NCBI GenBank assembly: GCA_036503065.1
Contig: DASXXM010000285.1
Span: 1-5,547, forward strand
Reading direction: 5' to 3'
DNA from: DATEPR01 sp036503065
Lineage (GTDB): Bacteria; Actinomycetota; Actinomycetes; Mycobacteriales; Pseudonocardiaceae
Length of the DNA stretch: 5,547 nucleotides
Every line of letters starts with the position of its first letter. The stretch's first letter is position 1. The notes beneath the pieces were generated by a model. It was not told the DNA's origin. It did no database searches and saw only the letters and a program-made list of their open reading frames with translations. The position numbers and the translations under genes were made by a program. Shown here piece after piece: positions 1 to 5,547 of this stretch.

Positions 1-509
1 CTCCAGGTGTCGTTCCAGCGTCGGGTGTCCCGCGCCCACAGCGTCGCATTGTCGGCCGTGTCGTCCGCTTTCTGTCCCAGCATGGGATATACCGGCGGGG
101 CGTGGTGCGGCGACGGCAGGAATATCGGGCAGTAGCCCGCCATGACGTAGCGGATTCCCAACTGCTCGGCCACCGTGGGCGCGGCGACCACCAGGTATCC
201 GCCCGCCACCAGGACATCGCAGCCCTCGGCTGCCGCCGTCACGGTCGCGAACTGGGCGGCGACCGAGTCGGCCACCATCTGACGCCGCTGTGCCGGCGTG
301 GGTGGGGCGGCGGACGGGTCGGCTTTGCCGGTCGAGCGTAGTTCAGGTCCCAGCGGCGTGAACGGGACTCCCAGGCCCTCGATCCAGTCGCGGAAGTCGG
401 GCGGCGCGCACACGCGGACCGGATGGCCGAGGGCCGCCAGTCGCACCGCCAGCGCCACCACCGGCTGAACATCGCCACGCGACCCGATAGTCGTCAGCAA
501 CACACGCAT
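1..509 (-). CDS. GT1-family glycosyltransferase, GtfB/GtfD-like (partial, 3' end off window)
   Basis: Likely transfers a sugar from a nucleotide-sugar donor to a small-molecule acceptor such as a natural product; the acceptor cannot be told from this part. Only the N-terminal 169 residues, the acceptor-binding Rossmann-like domain of a GT-B fold, are present. The protein opens with MRVLLTTIGSRGDVQPVVAL, followed by an AVRLAALGHPVRVCAPPDF stretch, closely resembling vancomycin-group GtfB/GtfD. Asp13 falls at the position of the catalytic base Asp13 of those enzymes. A later PSPHHAPP stretch (residues 132-139) and LWARD (157-161) also fit the family. The donor-binding C-terminal half, which would carry the family signature, lies beyond the left edge. 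The ATG at 509 is preceded by a G-run acting as ribosome binding site. It is divergent from the oxidoreductase gene. Family is confident; biological role is unknown, and no other natural-product biosynthesis gene is visible. Confidence 0.88.
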   Translation of the reverse strand, partial: MRVLLTTIGSRGDVQPVVALAVRLAALGHPVRVCAPPDFRDWIEGLGVPFTPLGPELRSTGKADPSAAPPTPAQRRQMVADSVAAQFATVTAAAEGCDVLVAGGYLVVAAPTVAEQLGIRYVMAGYCPIFLPSPHHAPPVYPMLGQKADDTADNATLWARDTRRWNDTW

Positions 510-514
510 CGAAA

Positions 515-520
515 CCCCCC
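515..520 (-). promoter_or_regulatory. Ribosome binding site of the glycosyltransferase gene
   Basis: A run of six G on the minus strand ends 5 nt before the ATG at 509. It is a weak but plausible Shine-Dalgarno element and supports that start, where the conserved MRVLLTT N-terminus begins. Confidence 0.5.
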
Positions 521-568
521 GTTGTCACGGCCCCGGTCACCCGCGGCTCCGAATTCTGAACCAACCCC

Positions 569-589
569 GGGGCCTTGCCGCAAGCCCCC
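569..589. repeat. Imperfect inverted repeat overlapping the -35 element (possible operator)
   Basis: Arms GGGGCCTTG (569-577) and CAAGCCCCC (581-589) pair at eight of nine positions around a CCG centre. The repeat covers the predicted -35 TTGCCG and sits in the divergent spacer, so it could be a repressor site. The left arm overlaps the perfect palindrome CCCCGGGG (565-572). It does not match the usual FadR-type GntR operator pattern, so which regulator would bind is unknown. Chance occurrence in GC-rich DNA is possible. Confidence 0.3.
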
Positions 590-603
590 CTCTCTGCTAT
601 ACG
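575..603 (+). promoter_or_regulatory. Predicted sigma-70-type promoter for the oxidoreductase gene
   Basis: A -35-like TTGCCG (575-580) and a -10-like TATACG (598-603) are separated by exactly 17 bp, each matching four of six consensus bases. The -10 is preceded by TGC, an extended -10 element. Transcription would start near 610, leaving a leader of only about a dozen bases that still includes the ribosome binding site at 611-618. This was read by eye; no start site has been measured. Confidence 0.5.
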
Positions 604-610
604 TTGAGGT

Positions 611-618
611 GGAAGGTG
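611..618 (+). promoter_or_regulatory. Ribosome binding site that decides the oxidoreductase start
   Basis: GGAAGGTG lies just upstream of the ATG at 622 (5 nt after GGAAGG). It favours 622 over the in-frame TTG at 604, which lies upstream of this element and upstream of the predicted transcription start, and over the ATG at 631, which is less well spaced. Confidence 0.6.
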
Positions 619-621
619 ATC

Positions 622-1500
622 ATGCGGGCCATGACAACCGGGGGGTCGCGGGTCGGCTGGCTGGGGCTCGGTGCGATGGGCCTGCCCATGGCGGCGCGGC
701 TGATCGCGAACGGCCATCCGGTACGGGCGTTCGATCCCGATCCCGGCAGGGTCGCGTCCGGCGCGGTCGCCTGCCGAACCCCCGCCGAGGCTGCTGCCGG
801 CGTCGACATCGTCGCGCTCATGGTGGCCACGCCGGCACAGGGCGAGCAGGCCCTGTTCGGACCGGACGGGGCTGCCGGCCAACTGGCGGCCGGCACCCAG
901 GTGATCGTGTTCAGCACCGTCGGGCCGCAGGCCGTCCGGGACTGGGCCGACCGCATCGCGGGCGCCGTGGTGGACGCGCCGGTGAGCGGCGGTGTGGCCA
1001 GAGCGGGCGCGGGCGAGCTGGTGATCTTCGTTGGCGGACCGCGGACACCAGCCGTCGACCAGGTCCTTTCGGTACTGGCGACAACCGTCACGGACGCCGG
1101 GCCGGAGCCCGGCGCGGGCCAGTTGGTCAAGCTGGTCAACCAGTTGCTCTGCGGCGTCCACATCGCCGTCGCGGCCGAGGCACTGGACTACGCCGGCGCC
1201 CTCGGCCTGGACCCACGCATGGTCCTGATGGCGGTGCGACAGGGCGCGGCCGGCTCGTTCATGCTCGGCGACCGGGGCCAGCGCATGCTCGACGGCCCGC
1301 CGGCCACGGTACGGAGCGCCGTCGACATCTTCGTCAAGGACCTGGGCCTGGTACGCGACGAGGCCCGTCGGGTCGGCAGCCACACACCCCTGGCCGACGC
1401 GGCGGCAGCGCTGTTCGAGGAGGCCGCGGCCGCGGGTCTTGGTGCCGCGGACGACTCCCGCGTCATCGAACCGGTGCGTCGGCGGCGGCTCGGCCGGTGA
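622..1500 (+). CDS. NAD(P)-dependent beta-hydroxyacid dehydrogenase (3-hydroxyisobutyrate dehydrogenase family)
   Basis: Cytosolic oxidoreductase of 292 residues, the usual family length, interconverting a beta-hydroxyacid and its keto acid or semialdehyde. The N-terminal Rossmann domain carries the dinucleotide motif GLGAMGLPMA (15-24). Asp38 at the end of the second strand suggests NAD rather than NADP. The substrate-binding motif is VSGG (121-124), and the catalytic lysine is Lys170 in GQLVKLVNQ with Asn173. The all-alpha C-terminal domain has the conserved FVKDLGL. Relatives include 3-hydroxyisobutyrate dehydrogenase, tartronate semialdehyde reductase and L-threonate dehydrogenase (LtnD). 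Proximity to a DUF1537 kinase makes an LtnD-like sugar-acid role attractive, but this gene is on the opposite strand with its own promoter, so that link is inference. The lysine argues against an imine reductase. The 3' end overlaps the convergent transporter gene by 38 bp. Confidence 0.9.
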   Translation: MRAMTTGGSRVGWLGLGAMGLPMAARLIANGHPVRAFDPDPGRVASGAVACRTPAEAAAGVDIVALMVATPAQGEQALFGPDGAAGQLAAGTQVIVFSTVGPQAVRDWADRIAGAVVDAPVSGGVARAGAGELVIFVGGPRTPAVDQVLSVLATTVTDAGPEPGAGQLVKLVNQLLCGVHIAVAAEALDYAGALGLDPRMVLMAVRQGAAGSFMLGDRGQRMLDGPPATVRSAVDIFVKDLGLVRDEARRVGSHTPLADAAAALFEEAAAAGLGAADDSRVIEPVRRRRLGR

Positions 1501-2689
1501 GCTGACGGGCTCGCCGGTTCGTCGCCATGACGAGCCCGACCAGCAGCATCGGCAGCGCGGCAAACGCGAAGGCAAGGCGGACGTCGATCGCGGCCAGCAG
1601 CCCCATCCCCGCGATGGACAGCGGCGCGAGCGCGACCCTGGGCAGGTCCAGCAGGCTGTTCACCCGACCCAGCAGGTCCGCCGGTGTGCGGGTCTGCACG
1701 AAACTGGGCAACGCCACGTCACTGGAGTAGGCCACGCCCGCACCCAGCAGCGCCAACAACACCACCGCGAGCTGGTAACGCGGCACCGCTCCCAACACCG
1801 CGAACGACGTGCCCTCGGCCGCCGCCATGCCGATGATCAGCAGTCCCCAGCGTCGGGGCAGACCGGTGACGGTGGCCGACAGCGTCCCGACCAGTTGGCC
1901 CAACCCCCACGCCGCGAACATCGCACCCAACACCAGGGAGTTTCGGGCCAGGGCGGGCAGCGCGACGGTGAACAGTCCGCTGTAGCTCAACGTACCCGCG
2001 GCCACCACCGACAGCACGATTCGCACCTCGACATTGCGGCCGGCATAGGACAGGCCCGCGCGGATCTCGCCGAATACCGCGCCAACGGACAATCGCGCAA
2101 CGGGCGCCACCTCGCGGCGCGGCGCGGCCAGCACCGTGCTAGCGGCGACGAAGAAGGTGAGCGCGTTGAATCCCAGCGCGGCGGGCGCGCCTGCCCATGC
2201 CATCAGTGCGCCGCCGAGCAGCGGACCGGCCAGTCGGCTGAGCTGTTCGGCCACACCGAACAGCGCGTTCGCCCTTGGCAGGTCGGCCCTGTCGACCAGG
2301 CTTGGCATGATGGTGCCGCTGGCCGGCCAGAAGAAGGCCTCGGCGATGCCTACCACGACCCCGACCGCGAACAGGTGCCAGATGTGCAGCGCATGGGCGG
2401 CGGACAATGCGGCCAGTGCGCCGATCGCGACGCCGCGGGCCAGATGTGCGGCGAGCATGAGCAGGCGTGGGGAGAGCCGGTCGGTGATCGCTCCGCCCAC
2501 CAGCAGCAGTAGTCCTCTGGGGACGGTCGCGGCCAGCATCACCGCGCCCAGTGCGGCTGGTGATCGTGTCACCGACAGCACCAGCCAGACGAAGGCGACC
2601 TCGTAGCTGGTGTCGCCCAGCATCGAGATCGCCTCACCGGTCCAGACCCAGCGGAAGGACCGGGAACGGAACGGCCCCCTACCCAACAC
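1463..2689 (-). CDS. Major facilitator superfamily transporter, DHA3 (MefA/EntS-like) type
   Basis: Integral inner-membrane protein of 408 residues, rich in hydrophobic segments compatible with about 12 helices. The N-terminus (FRWVWTGEAISMLGDTSYEVAF) is typical of DHA3 transporters. The loop after the second helix has the MFS motif A form GGAITDRLSPR (65-75), with Asp70, Arg71 and Arg75. The stretch LPSFVQTRTPADLLGRVNSL (327-346) also fits the family. Characterised DHA3 members are mostly proton-driven exporters of macrolides, siderophores or other small molecules. The substrate here is unknown, and sugar-acid import cannot be excluded. The GTG start is 2 nt after the SDR stop, with GAAGGG (2696-2701) inside the SDR gene as ribosome binding site, so translation is probably coupled. 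It is the last gene of the leftward operon, and its 3' end overlaps the convergent oxidoreductase gene. Confidence 0.88.
   Translation of the reverse strand: MLGRGPFRSRSFRWVWTGEAISMLGDTSYEVAFVWLVLSVTRSPAALGAVMLAATVPRGLLLLVGGAITDRLSPRLLMLAAHLARGVAIGALAALSAAHALHIWHLFAVGVVVGIAEAFFWPASGTIMPSLVDRADLPRANALFGVAEQLSRLAGPLLGGALMAWAGAPAALGFNALTFFVAASTVLAAPRREVAPVARLSVGAVFGEIRAGLSYAGRNVEVRIVLSVVAAGTLSYSGLFTVALPALARNSLVLGAMFAAWGLGQLVGTLSATVTGLPRRWGLLIIGMAAAEGTSFAVLGAVPRYQLAVVLLALLGAGVAYSSDVALPSFVQTRTPADLLGRVNSLLDLPRVALAPLSIAGMGLLAAIDVRLAFAFAALPMLLVGLVMATNRRARQLTGRAAADAPVR
1494..1517 (+). terminator. Possible hairpin terminator at the end of the oxidoreductase gene
   Basis: CCGGTGAGC (1494-1502) and GCTCGCCGG (1509-1517) form a 9-bp stem with one G-U wobble and a 6-nt loop in the rightward transcript. 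The stem spans the TGA stop codon at 1498-1500. No U-tract follows, only TT, so it is at best a U-poor terminator of the sort suggested for actinobacteria. It also lies inside the 3' coding end of the transporter gene, so its shape may be accidental. Confidence 0.3.
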
Positions 2690-2691
2690 GG

Positions 2692-3573
2692 TCAGCCCTT
2701 CGCCCTACCGTTTTCATCCAGATAATCCCGCCAGGAACGCACCGGCCGCCAACCCAACAGCCGCTTGGCCTTCTCGCTGGAGATACCACTGGCATCAACC
2801 CGACTCAGCGACCGCAACTCAATCTGATCCCCGTAATAGGTACGAAGCAACGAAGCAAAATCCCGCCCACACGAGTTGTCCGGACTGGCGATGTAGAACA
2901 CCTCGTGCCCAGGAAGATCACTCTCCACAGCCAATCGAATGGCATCCGCCAGATCATCGGCGTCGATGTAACTCCACAGATTGGGACTCAACACCGAAGG
3001 ATCACGCACCTGCGGCCCCAGATTGCGCTCATAGTTCCCGGCATACTGCACATGACTGGGACGAACAGAGATGCATCGAATATCACTACGCGCCACCGCG
3101 GCGTCACACAGCTTCTCACCAAAGAACTTCGACAGCGCATACGGATCCTGCGGATGCATCGGATGATCCTCGTCAACCGGCGCATAAAGAGGCAGAAACG
3201 GACGCTCCGGAAAGAAGAACCCAGGAACCGTCTCACTGGAGATATTGACAAACCGCGGCAAGCCGAACCGAACCGCCGCCTCCAGCACATTGAACGTAGC
3301 CATCAGATTGTTCTGAAACACCACATGCGGCGGATTATGCGTCGGATCAGGAATAGCGGCAGCATGCACGACGGCATCATGCCCCCGAACGACAGCAAAA
3401 GCCTGACCGGCATCGGTAAGATCGGCCTGCAGATACGGCAGCTCACCCGGCAGCGGCCGCTCGAACACCCCGCGTCCGACATCGGAGGCCGTAACCGAAT
3501 GCCCACCAGAAGCCAGCGCGGCAGTGACCGCACGCCCGACCTTGCCGTGCGCACCCGTGACAAGGACCTTCAT
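2692..3573 (-). CDS. NAD-dependent epimerase/dehydratase-family protein (extended SDR)
   Basis: Cytosolic extended short-chain dehydrogenase/reductase of 293 residues acting on a sugar, nucleotide sugar or sugar acid. The coenzyme motif TGAHGKVG (6-13) follows the first strand. Asp31 after the second strand indicates NAD preference, and Asp51-Leu52 contacts the adenine in relatives. HAAA (70-73), Ser112/Ser113 in NISSET and the catalytic Tyr145-xxx-Lys149 in DPYALSKFFGE complete the active site. The C-terminus (SSEKAKRLLGWRP, then SWRDYL) is typical. UDP-galactose epimerases, uronate dehydrogenases and D-erythronate dehydrogenase (DenD) share this fold. Next to a DUF1537 kinase a DenD-like dehydrogenase is a reasonable guess, not shown. 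The ATG at 3573 is preferred to the in-frame TTG at 3588 because AGGGG lies 5 nt upstream of it and the fold begins at MKVLVTG. Codon use differs strongly from all neighbours, with many T-ending codons. Confidence 0.9.
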   Translation of the reverse strand: MKVLVTGAHGKVGRAVTAALASGGHSVTASDVGRGVFERPLPGELPYLQADLTDAGQAFAVVRGHDAVVHAAAIPDPTHNPPHVVFQNNLMATFNVLEAAVRFGLPRFVNISSETVPGFFFPERPFLPLYAPVDEDHPMHPQDPYALSKFFGEKLCDAAVARSDIRCISVRPSHVQYAGNYERNLGPQVRDPSVLSPNLWSYIDADDLADAIRLAVESDLPGHEVFYIASPDNSCGRDFASLLRTYYGDQIELRSLSRVDASGISSEKAKRLLGWRPVRSWRDYLDENGRAKG

Positions 3574-3578
3574 CGAAA

Positions 3579-3583
3579 CCCCT
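3579..3583 (-). promoter_or_regulatory. Ribosome binding site that decides the SDR start
   Basis: AGGGG on the minus strand is followed by a 5-nt spacer and the ATG at 3573. It would be inside the reading frame if the upstream TTG at 3588 were used, so it favours the ATG. It lies in the 30-nt gap after the regulator gene. Confidence 0.6.
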
Positions 3584-3603
3584 AACAATCGAACGCGGCC
3601 AGA

Positions 3604-4356
3604 TCAGACGCGGCGCAGGTCGCTGCCACGCAGGGCGGTAAGAGCAGGGCAATCGCTATCGCGAACGTATTGAACCATGTCGTTCTCGGTCTGCACGATA
3701 TGAGCATGCATGGCCAGCCGGGCCGCGTCGGGATCACCGGCCGCCACGGCCCGCAGGATGTTGTCGTGCTGGACAATGGCGTGCCGGCGCACCGGCGCAT
3801 ACGCGGAGGTCTGATAGCGCGTCAGGCGCAGGATCCGGGCCAGCGGATCGAAGATCGCCGCCACGAAGGCATTGTCGGCCGCGTCCAGCACAATCTGATG
3901 GAACCGGATGTCGGCCTGCACGAACGCACCGACGTCCTTGGCCCGGGAAGCCTTGCGCATCGCGGCAAGCGAGTCGGCGAGCTGACTGATGTCGTCGTCG
4001 CTGCGGCGGGTGGCCGCCAACTCGGCGACGCCGACCTCCACCAGCCGCCGGGCCTCGATGAGCTTCAGCGGCAGCAACAGCGAGTCGGCCTGCGCGGCGG
4101 AGCGGGCGATCAGCAGCGTCGGGTCGAGTACCGACCACTCCTCGGCGGGCGCCACGAAGGTGCCGCGTCCGTGCACGATGCGCAGCACACCCTTGGACTG
4201 CAACGTCTTGACAGCCTCGCGGACCGTCGGCCGGGACAGCGAAGCCGCCTGGGCCAGCTCCGACTCGCTGGGCAACGCCGTCCCTACCGGATAACGGCCG
4301 GCGAGCACGTCGTCGAGGATCTGGTCGGCCAGGTCATCCGCGAGCGGTCGGCGCAC
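3604..4356 (-). CDS. GntR-family transcriptional regulator, FadR subfamily (FCD domain)
   Basis: DNA-binding regulator of 250 residues, typical for FadR-type proteins. The N-terminal winged helix-turn-helix spans about 5-69, with LPSESELA (29-36), the recognition region SRPTVREAVKTLQSKGVL (41-58) and the wing GRGTFV (63-68). The C-terminal helical FCD domain has the expected metal ligands: Asp149 and His153 in ADIRFH, His197 in QHDNIL and His219 near the end. Such domains bind carboxylated metabolites, which suits a sugar-acid operon. The regulator most likely represses its own operon until the substrate or an intermediate accumulates; its operator was not found and probably lies upstream of the kinase, outside the window. 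The GTG start is set by GGAGG (4363-4367) 6 nt upstream. The gene begins 12 nt after the kinase stop, so the two are almost certainly cotranscribed. Confidence 0.93.
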   Translation of the reverse strand: MRRPLADDLADQILDDVLAGRYPVGTALPSESELAQAASLSRPTVREAVKTLQSKGVLRIVHGRGTFVAPAEEWSVLDPTLLIARSAAQADSLLLPLKLIEARRLVEVGVAELAATRRSDDDISQLADSLAAMRKASRAKDVGAFVQADIRFHQIVLDAADNAFVAAIFDPLARILRLTRYQTSAYAPVRRHAIVQHDNILRAVAAGDPDAARLAMHAHIVQTENDMVQYVRDSDCPALTALRGSDLRRV

Positions 4357-4362
4357 GGTGTG

Positions 4363-4367
4363 CCTCC
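4363..4367 (-). promoter_or_regulatory. Ribosome binding site of the gntR-type gene
   Basis: A consensus GGAGG on the minus strand, 6 nt before the GTG at 4356, starts 1 nt after the TGA stop of the kinase gene. It fixes the unusual GTG start; the ATG overlapping the kinase stop (4367-4369) is in another frame. Confidence 0.7.
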
Positions 4368-4368
4368 A

Positions 4369-5547
4369 TCAGTGGCTGTGGCTGTCGCGTAACAGGGTGA
4401 CCGCGTCGGCCAGGGCGGCCGCATCACCGACGTTGCCGGCGAACACGACGAACGGCAGGCCGGCGTCGGCCTCGCCGTCGGCGGTCAGCCACACCGAGAC
4501 CATCCCGGGGAAGAGCTGACCCAGCACCTCCGCCCTGCGGATCTTCAGTGCGGCGGTGGCCAGGTCACTGGAGGTGATGCCGCCCTTCGCGACGACGAAA
4601 CGCAGTGGCACCTTGGCATGCGCCGTCGCGACGATGTCGACGAGAGCACCCGACACCCGGCCGGCGATCTCGCGGCCCTCGTCCGGGTTGTCGCCGCCGA
4701 CCAGCTCGCGGCTGGTCGCGAGCAGCACGTCGGACCTGGCCAGCGCCGCCGTCACGTCGGCAGCCACGGTGGCCACGACCGGGTCGCCGGACGCGAGCAG
4801 CGCGGGCACGTCGAGCACGACGACGGTCAGATCGGACAGTTCGAGCAGTTCGGCCACCTGGCGCGTGCTGTTGCCGACGTGCGACCCGACGACCACCAGC
4901 CCGTGACCCGCACGCGGCCCGTTCGGATAGAGCTGCGTGTGGCGCAGCGGTGGCCGGCTGGGCAGGCCGCCGAGAACCCGAACCAGCGACGGCCCGCTGC
5001 GGTGCAGGAAACGGTGACCCTGGCGCTCGGCCAGCTGCACGCCGAGCGTGACCACCTCCAGATCTTCTTCGGCGGCGGCGTTGACGATCACCGGCCGGCA
5101 GCCGCGTACCCGCAGCAGCTTGTCGCGGACCGCGTCCGGGCCGCCGGTGCGGATCGTGGTGAGGTCCAGTGACGTGATGTCCTCGGGGTGCCACCGCGTG
5201 CCGGTCTTTTCCAGTACGAAGTCGCGCAAGTTGGAGCTGTGGTAGCCGAACGTCGCGTCGCGCGCGTATTCCGTCGTCGCGATCGGCACGAGTTCGGTGC
5301 CGCGTCGGTGCCAGTGCACGTCGTCGATGGTGAGCCGGCCCGCGGCCAGGTACGCGGGGCTGAACAGCATGGCGTCATAAGTCGCGGCGGCCTCGAGGAC
5401 GTCGGTCTCCAGCGGGTAGTGGCCGCGCAGCGTCGAGTCGCAGCGGCTGACGATGCGGACCCGCACGCCGGCGGCCGCGGCAGCCAGATTCGCCGCGATC
5501 TCGACATCGCGGTCGCGGGCCGCCGCCGGGCTCATGCTGCGGGTGTT
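4369..5547 (-). CDS. Four-carbon acid-sugar kinase family protein, DUF1537 (partial, 5' end off window)
   Basis: Phosphorylates a C4 or related sugar acid with ATP; characterised relatives are the 3-oxo-tetronate 4-kinase OtnK and D-threonate 4-kinase DtnK. The visible 392 residues cover most of both domains. The fragment opens at the right edge with the conserved NTRS, so the Met a residue later is internal and not the start. Then come SRCDSTLRGH (34-43 of the fragment), AYLAAGRLTIDDVHW (65-79), the domain junction GSHVGNSTRQ (221-230), KGGITSSDLAT (321-331) and FAGNVG (369-374) of the C-terminal nucleotide-binding domain. Family members are about 420-490 residues, so roughly 50-90 N-terminal residues, with the acidic substrate-binding motif, are missing beyond the window. 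It is the first visible gene of the leftward operon and is closely coupled to the regulator. Family is confident; the exact substrate is not known. Confidence 0.92.
   Translation of the reverse strand, partial: NTRSMSPAAARDRDVEIAANLAAAAAGVRVRIVSRCDSTLRGHYPLETDVLEAAATYDAMLFSPAYLAAGRLTIDDVHWHRRGTELVPIATTEYARDATFGYHSSNLRDFVLEKTGTRWHPEDITSLDLTTIRTGGPDAVRDKLLRVRGCRPVIVNAAAEEDLEVVTLGVQLAERQGHRFLHRSGPSLVRVLGGLPSRPPLRHTQLYPNGPRAGHGLVVVGSHVGNSTRQVAELLELSDLTVVVLDVPALLASGDPVVATVAADVTAALARSDVLLATSRELVGGDNPDEGREIAGRVSGALVDIVATAHAKVPLRFVVAKGGITSSDLATAALKIRRAEVLGQLFPGMVSVWLTADGEADAGLPFVVFAGNVGDAAALADAVTLLRDSHSH

Noticed and set aside
604..621. Upstream TTG start for the oxidoreductase
   Set aside because: It lies at the edge of the predicted -10 element and upstream of the strong ribosome binding site, which fits the ATG at 622.
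510..621. Leftward promoter for the glycosyltransferase gene
   Set aside because: A TTGCGG and a CAGAAT can be found on the minus strand, but they are 19 bp apart and each is a weak match, so no site is called.
1431..1462. Inverted repeat CGCGGG/CCCGCG just past the transporter stop as a leftward terminator
   Set aside because: The arms are only 6 bp with a 20-nt loop, there is no U-tract, and the bases encode the conserved-length C-terminus of the oxidoreductase.
343..1575. 410-codon minus-strand open frame opposite the oxidoreductase gene
   Set aside because: Its product is arginine-, glycine- and proline-rich with no recognisable domain, and it runs antisense through a well-supported gene and into the glycosyltransferase gene. 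Long empty frames are expected in GC-rich DNA.
1439..2512. 357-codon plus-strand open frame opposite the transporter gene
   Set aside because: Its product is a Gln/Arg/His/Gly-rich sequence with no domain, antisense to a convincing membrane protein; it is a shadow frame.
2551..3585. 344-codon plus-strand open frame opposite the SDR gene
   Set aside because: The antisense SDR has clear motifs throughout. This frame gives a low-complexity basic protein and mirrors the skewed codon use of the SDR gene, which removes stop codons on this strand.
5533..5535. ATG at 5535 as the true start of the kinase
   Set aside because: The open frame continues to the window edge with the conserved NTRS residues, and the protein would lack an essential part of its N-terminal domain.

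Overview
The window reads as ordinary chromosomal DNA of a high-GC actinomycete. Coding regions mostly use G/C in the third codon position, several starts are GTG, spacers are short, and the glycosyltransferase and exporter types are common in that group. The genus cannot be fixed from the sequence. Six protein genes fill the window; no rRNA, tRNA, CRISPR array or insertion sequence was seen. The longest stretch without a gene is about 110 bp.

Left part (1-621): the first 169 codons of a GT1-family glycosyltransferase run leftward off the edge. Its N-terminus resembles the enzymes that glycosylate glycopeptide antibiotics (GtfB/GtfD type). A short divergent spacer separates it from a rightward gene for a 3-hydroxyisobutyrate-dehydrogenase-family oxidoreductase (622-1500). 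The spacer holds a credible sigma-70-like promoter overlapped by an inverted repeat.

Right part (1463-5547): four genes read leftward with gaps of 12, 30 and 2 nt and look like one operon. In transcription order they are a DUF1537 four-carbon acid-sugar kinase (5' end off the window), a GntR/FadR-type regulator, an NAD-dependent extended SDR (epimerase/dehydrogenase) and a DHA3-type major facilitator transporter. The transporter gene converges on the oxidoreductase gene, and the two overlap by 38 bp at their 3' ends.

Best reading: a DUF1537 kinase, an SDR that could be a D-erythronate-type dehydrogenase, a beta-hydroxyacid dehydrogenase that could be an L-threonate-type dehydrogenase, and a GntR/FCD regulator together resemble the known catabolic pathways for tetronic (C4 acid) sugars. 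In those, a sugar acid is oxidised, phosphorylated by the kinase and converted to dihydroxyacetone phosphate. The expected isomerase and decarboxylase, or a PdxA-like enzyme, are not in the window; if present they should lie beyond the right edge. The actual substrate is inference. Two things do not fit a plain catabolic operon: the transporter is of an exporter-like type, and the SDR gene has clearly different codon usage from its neighbours.
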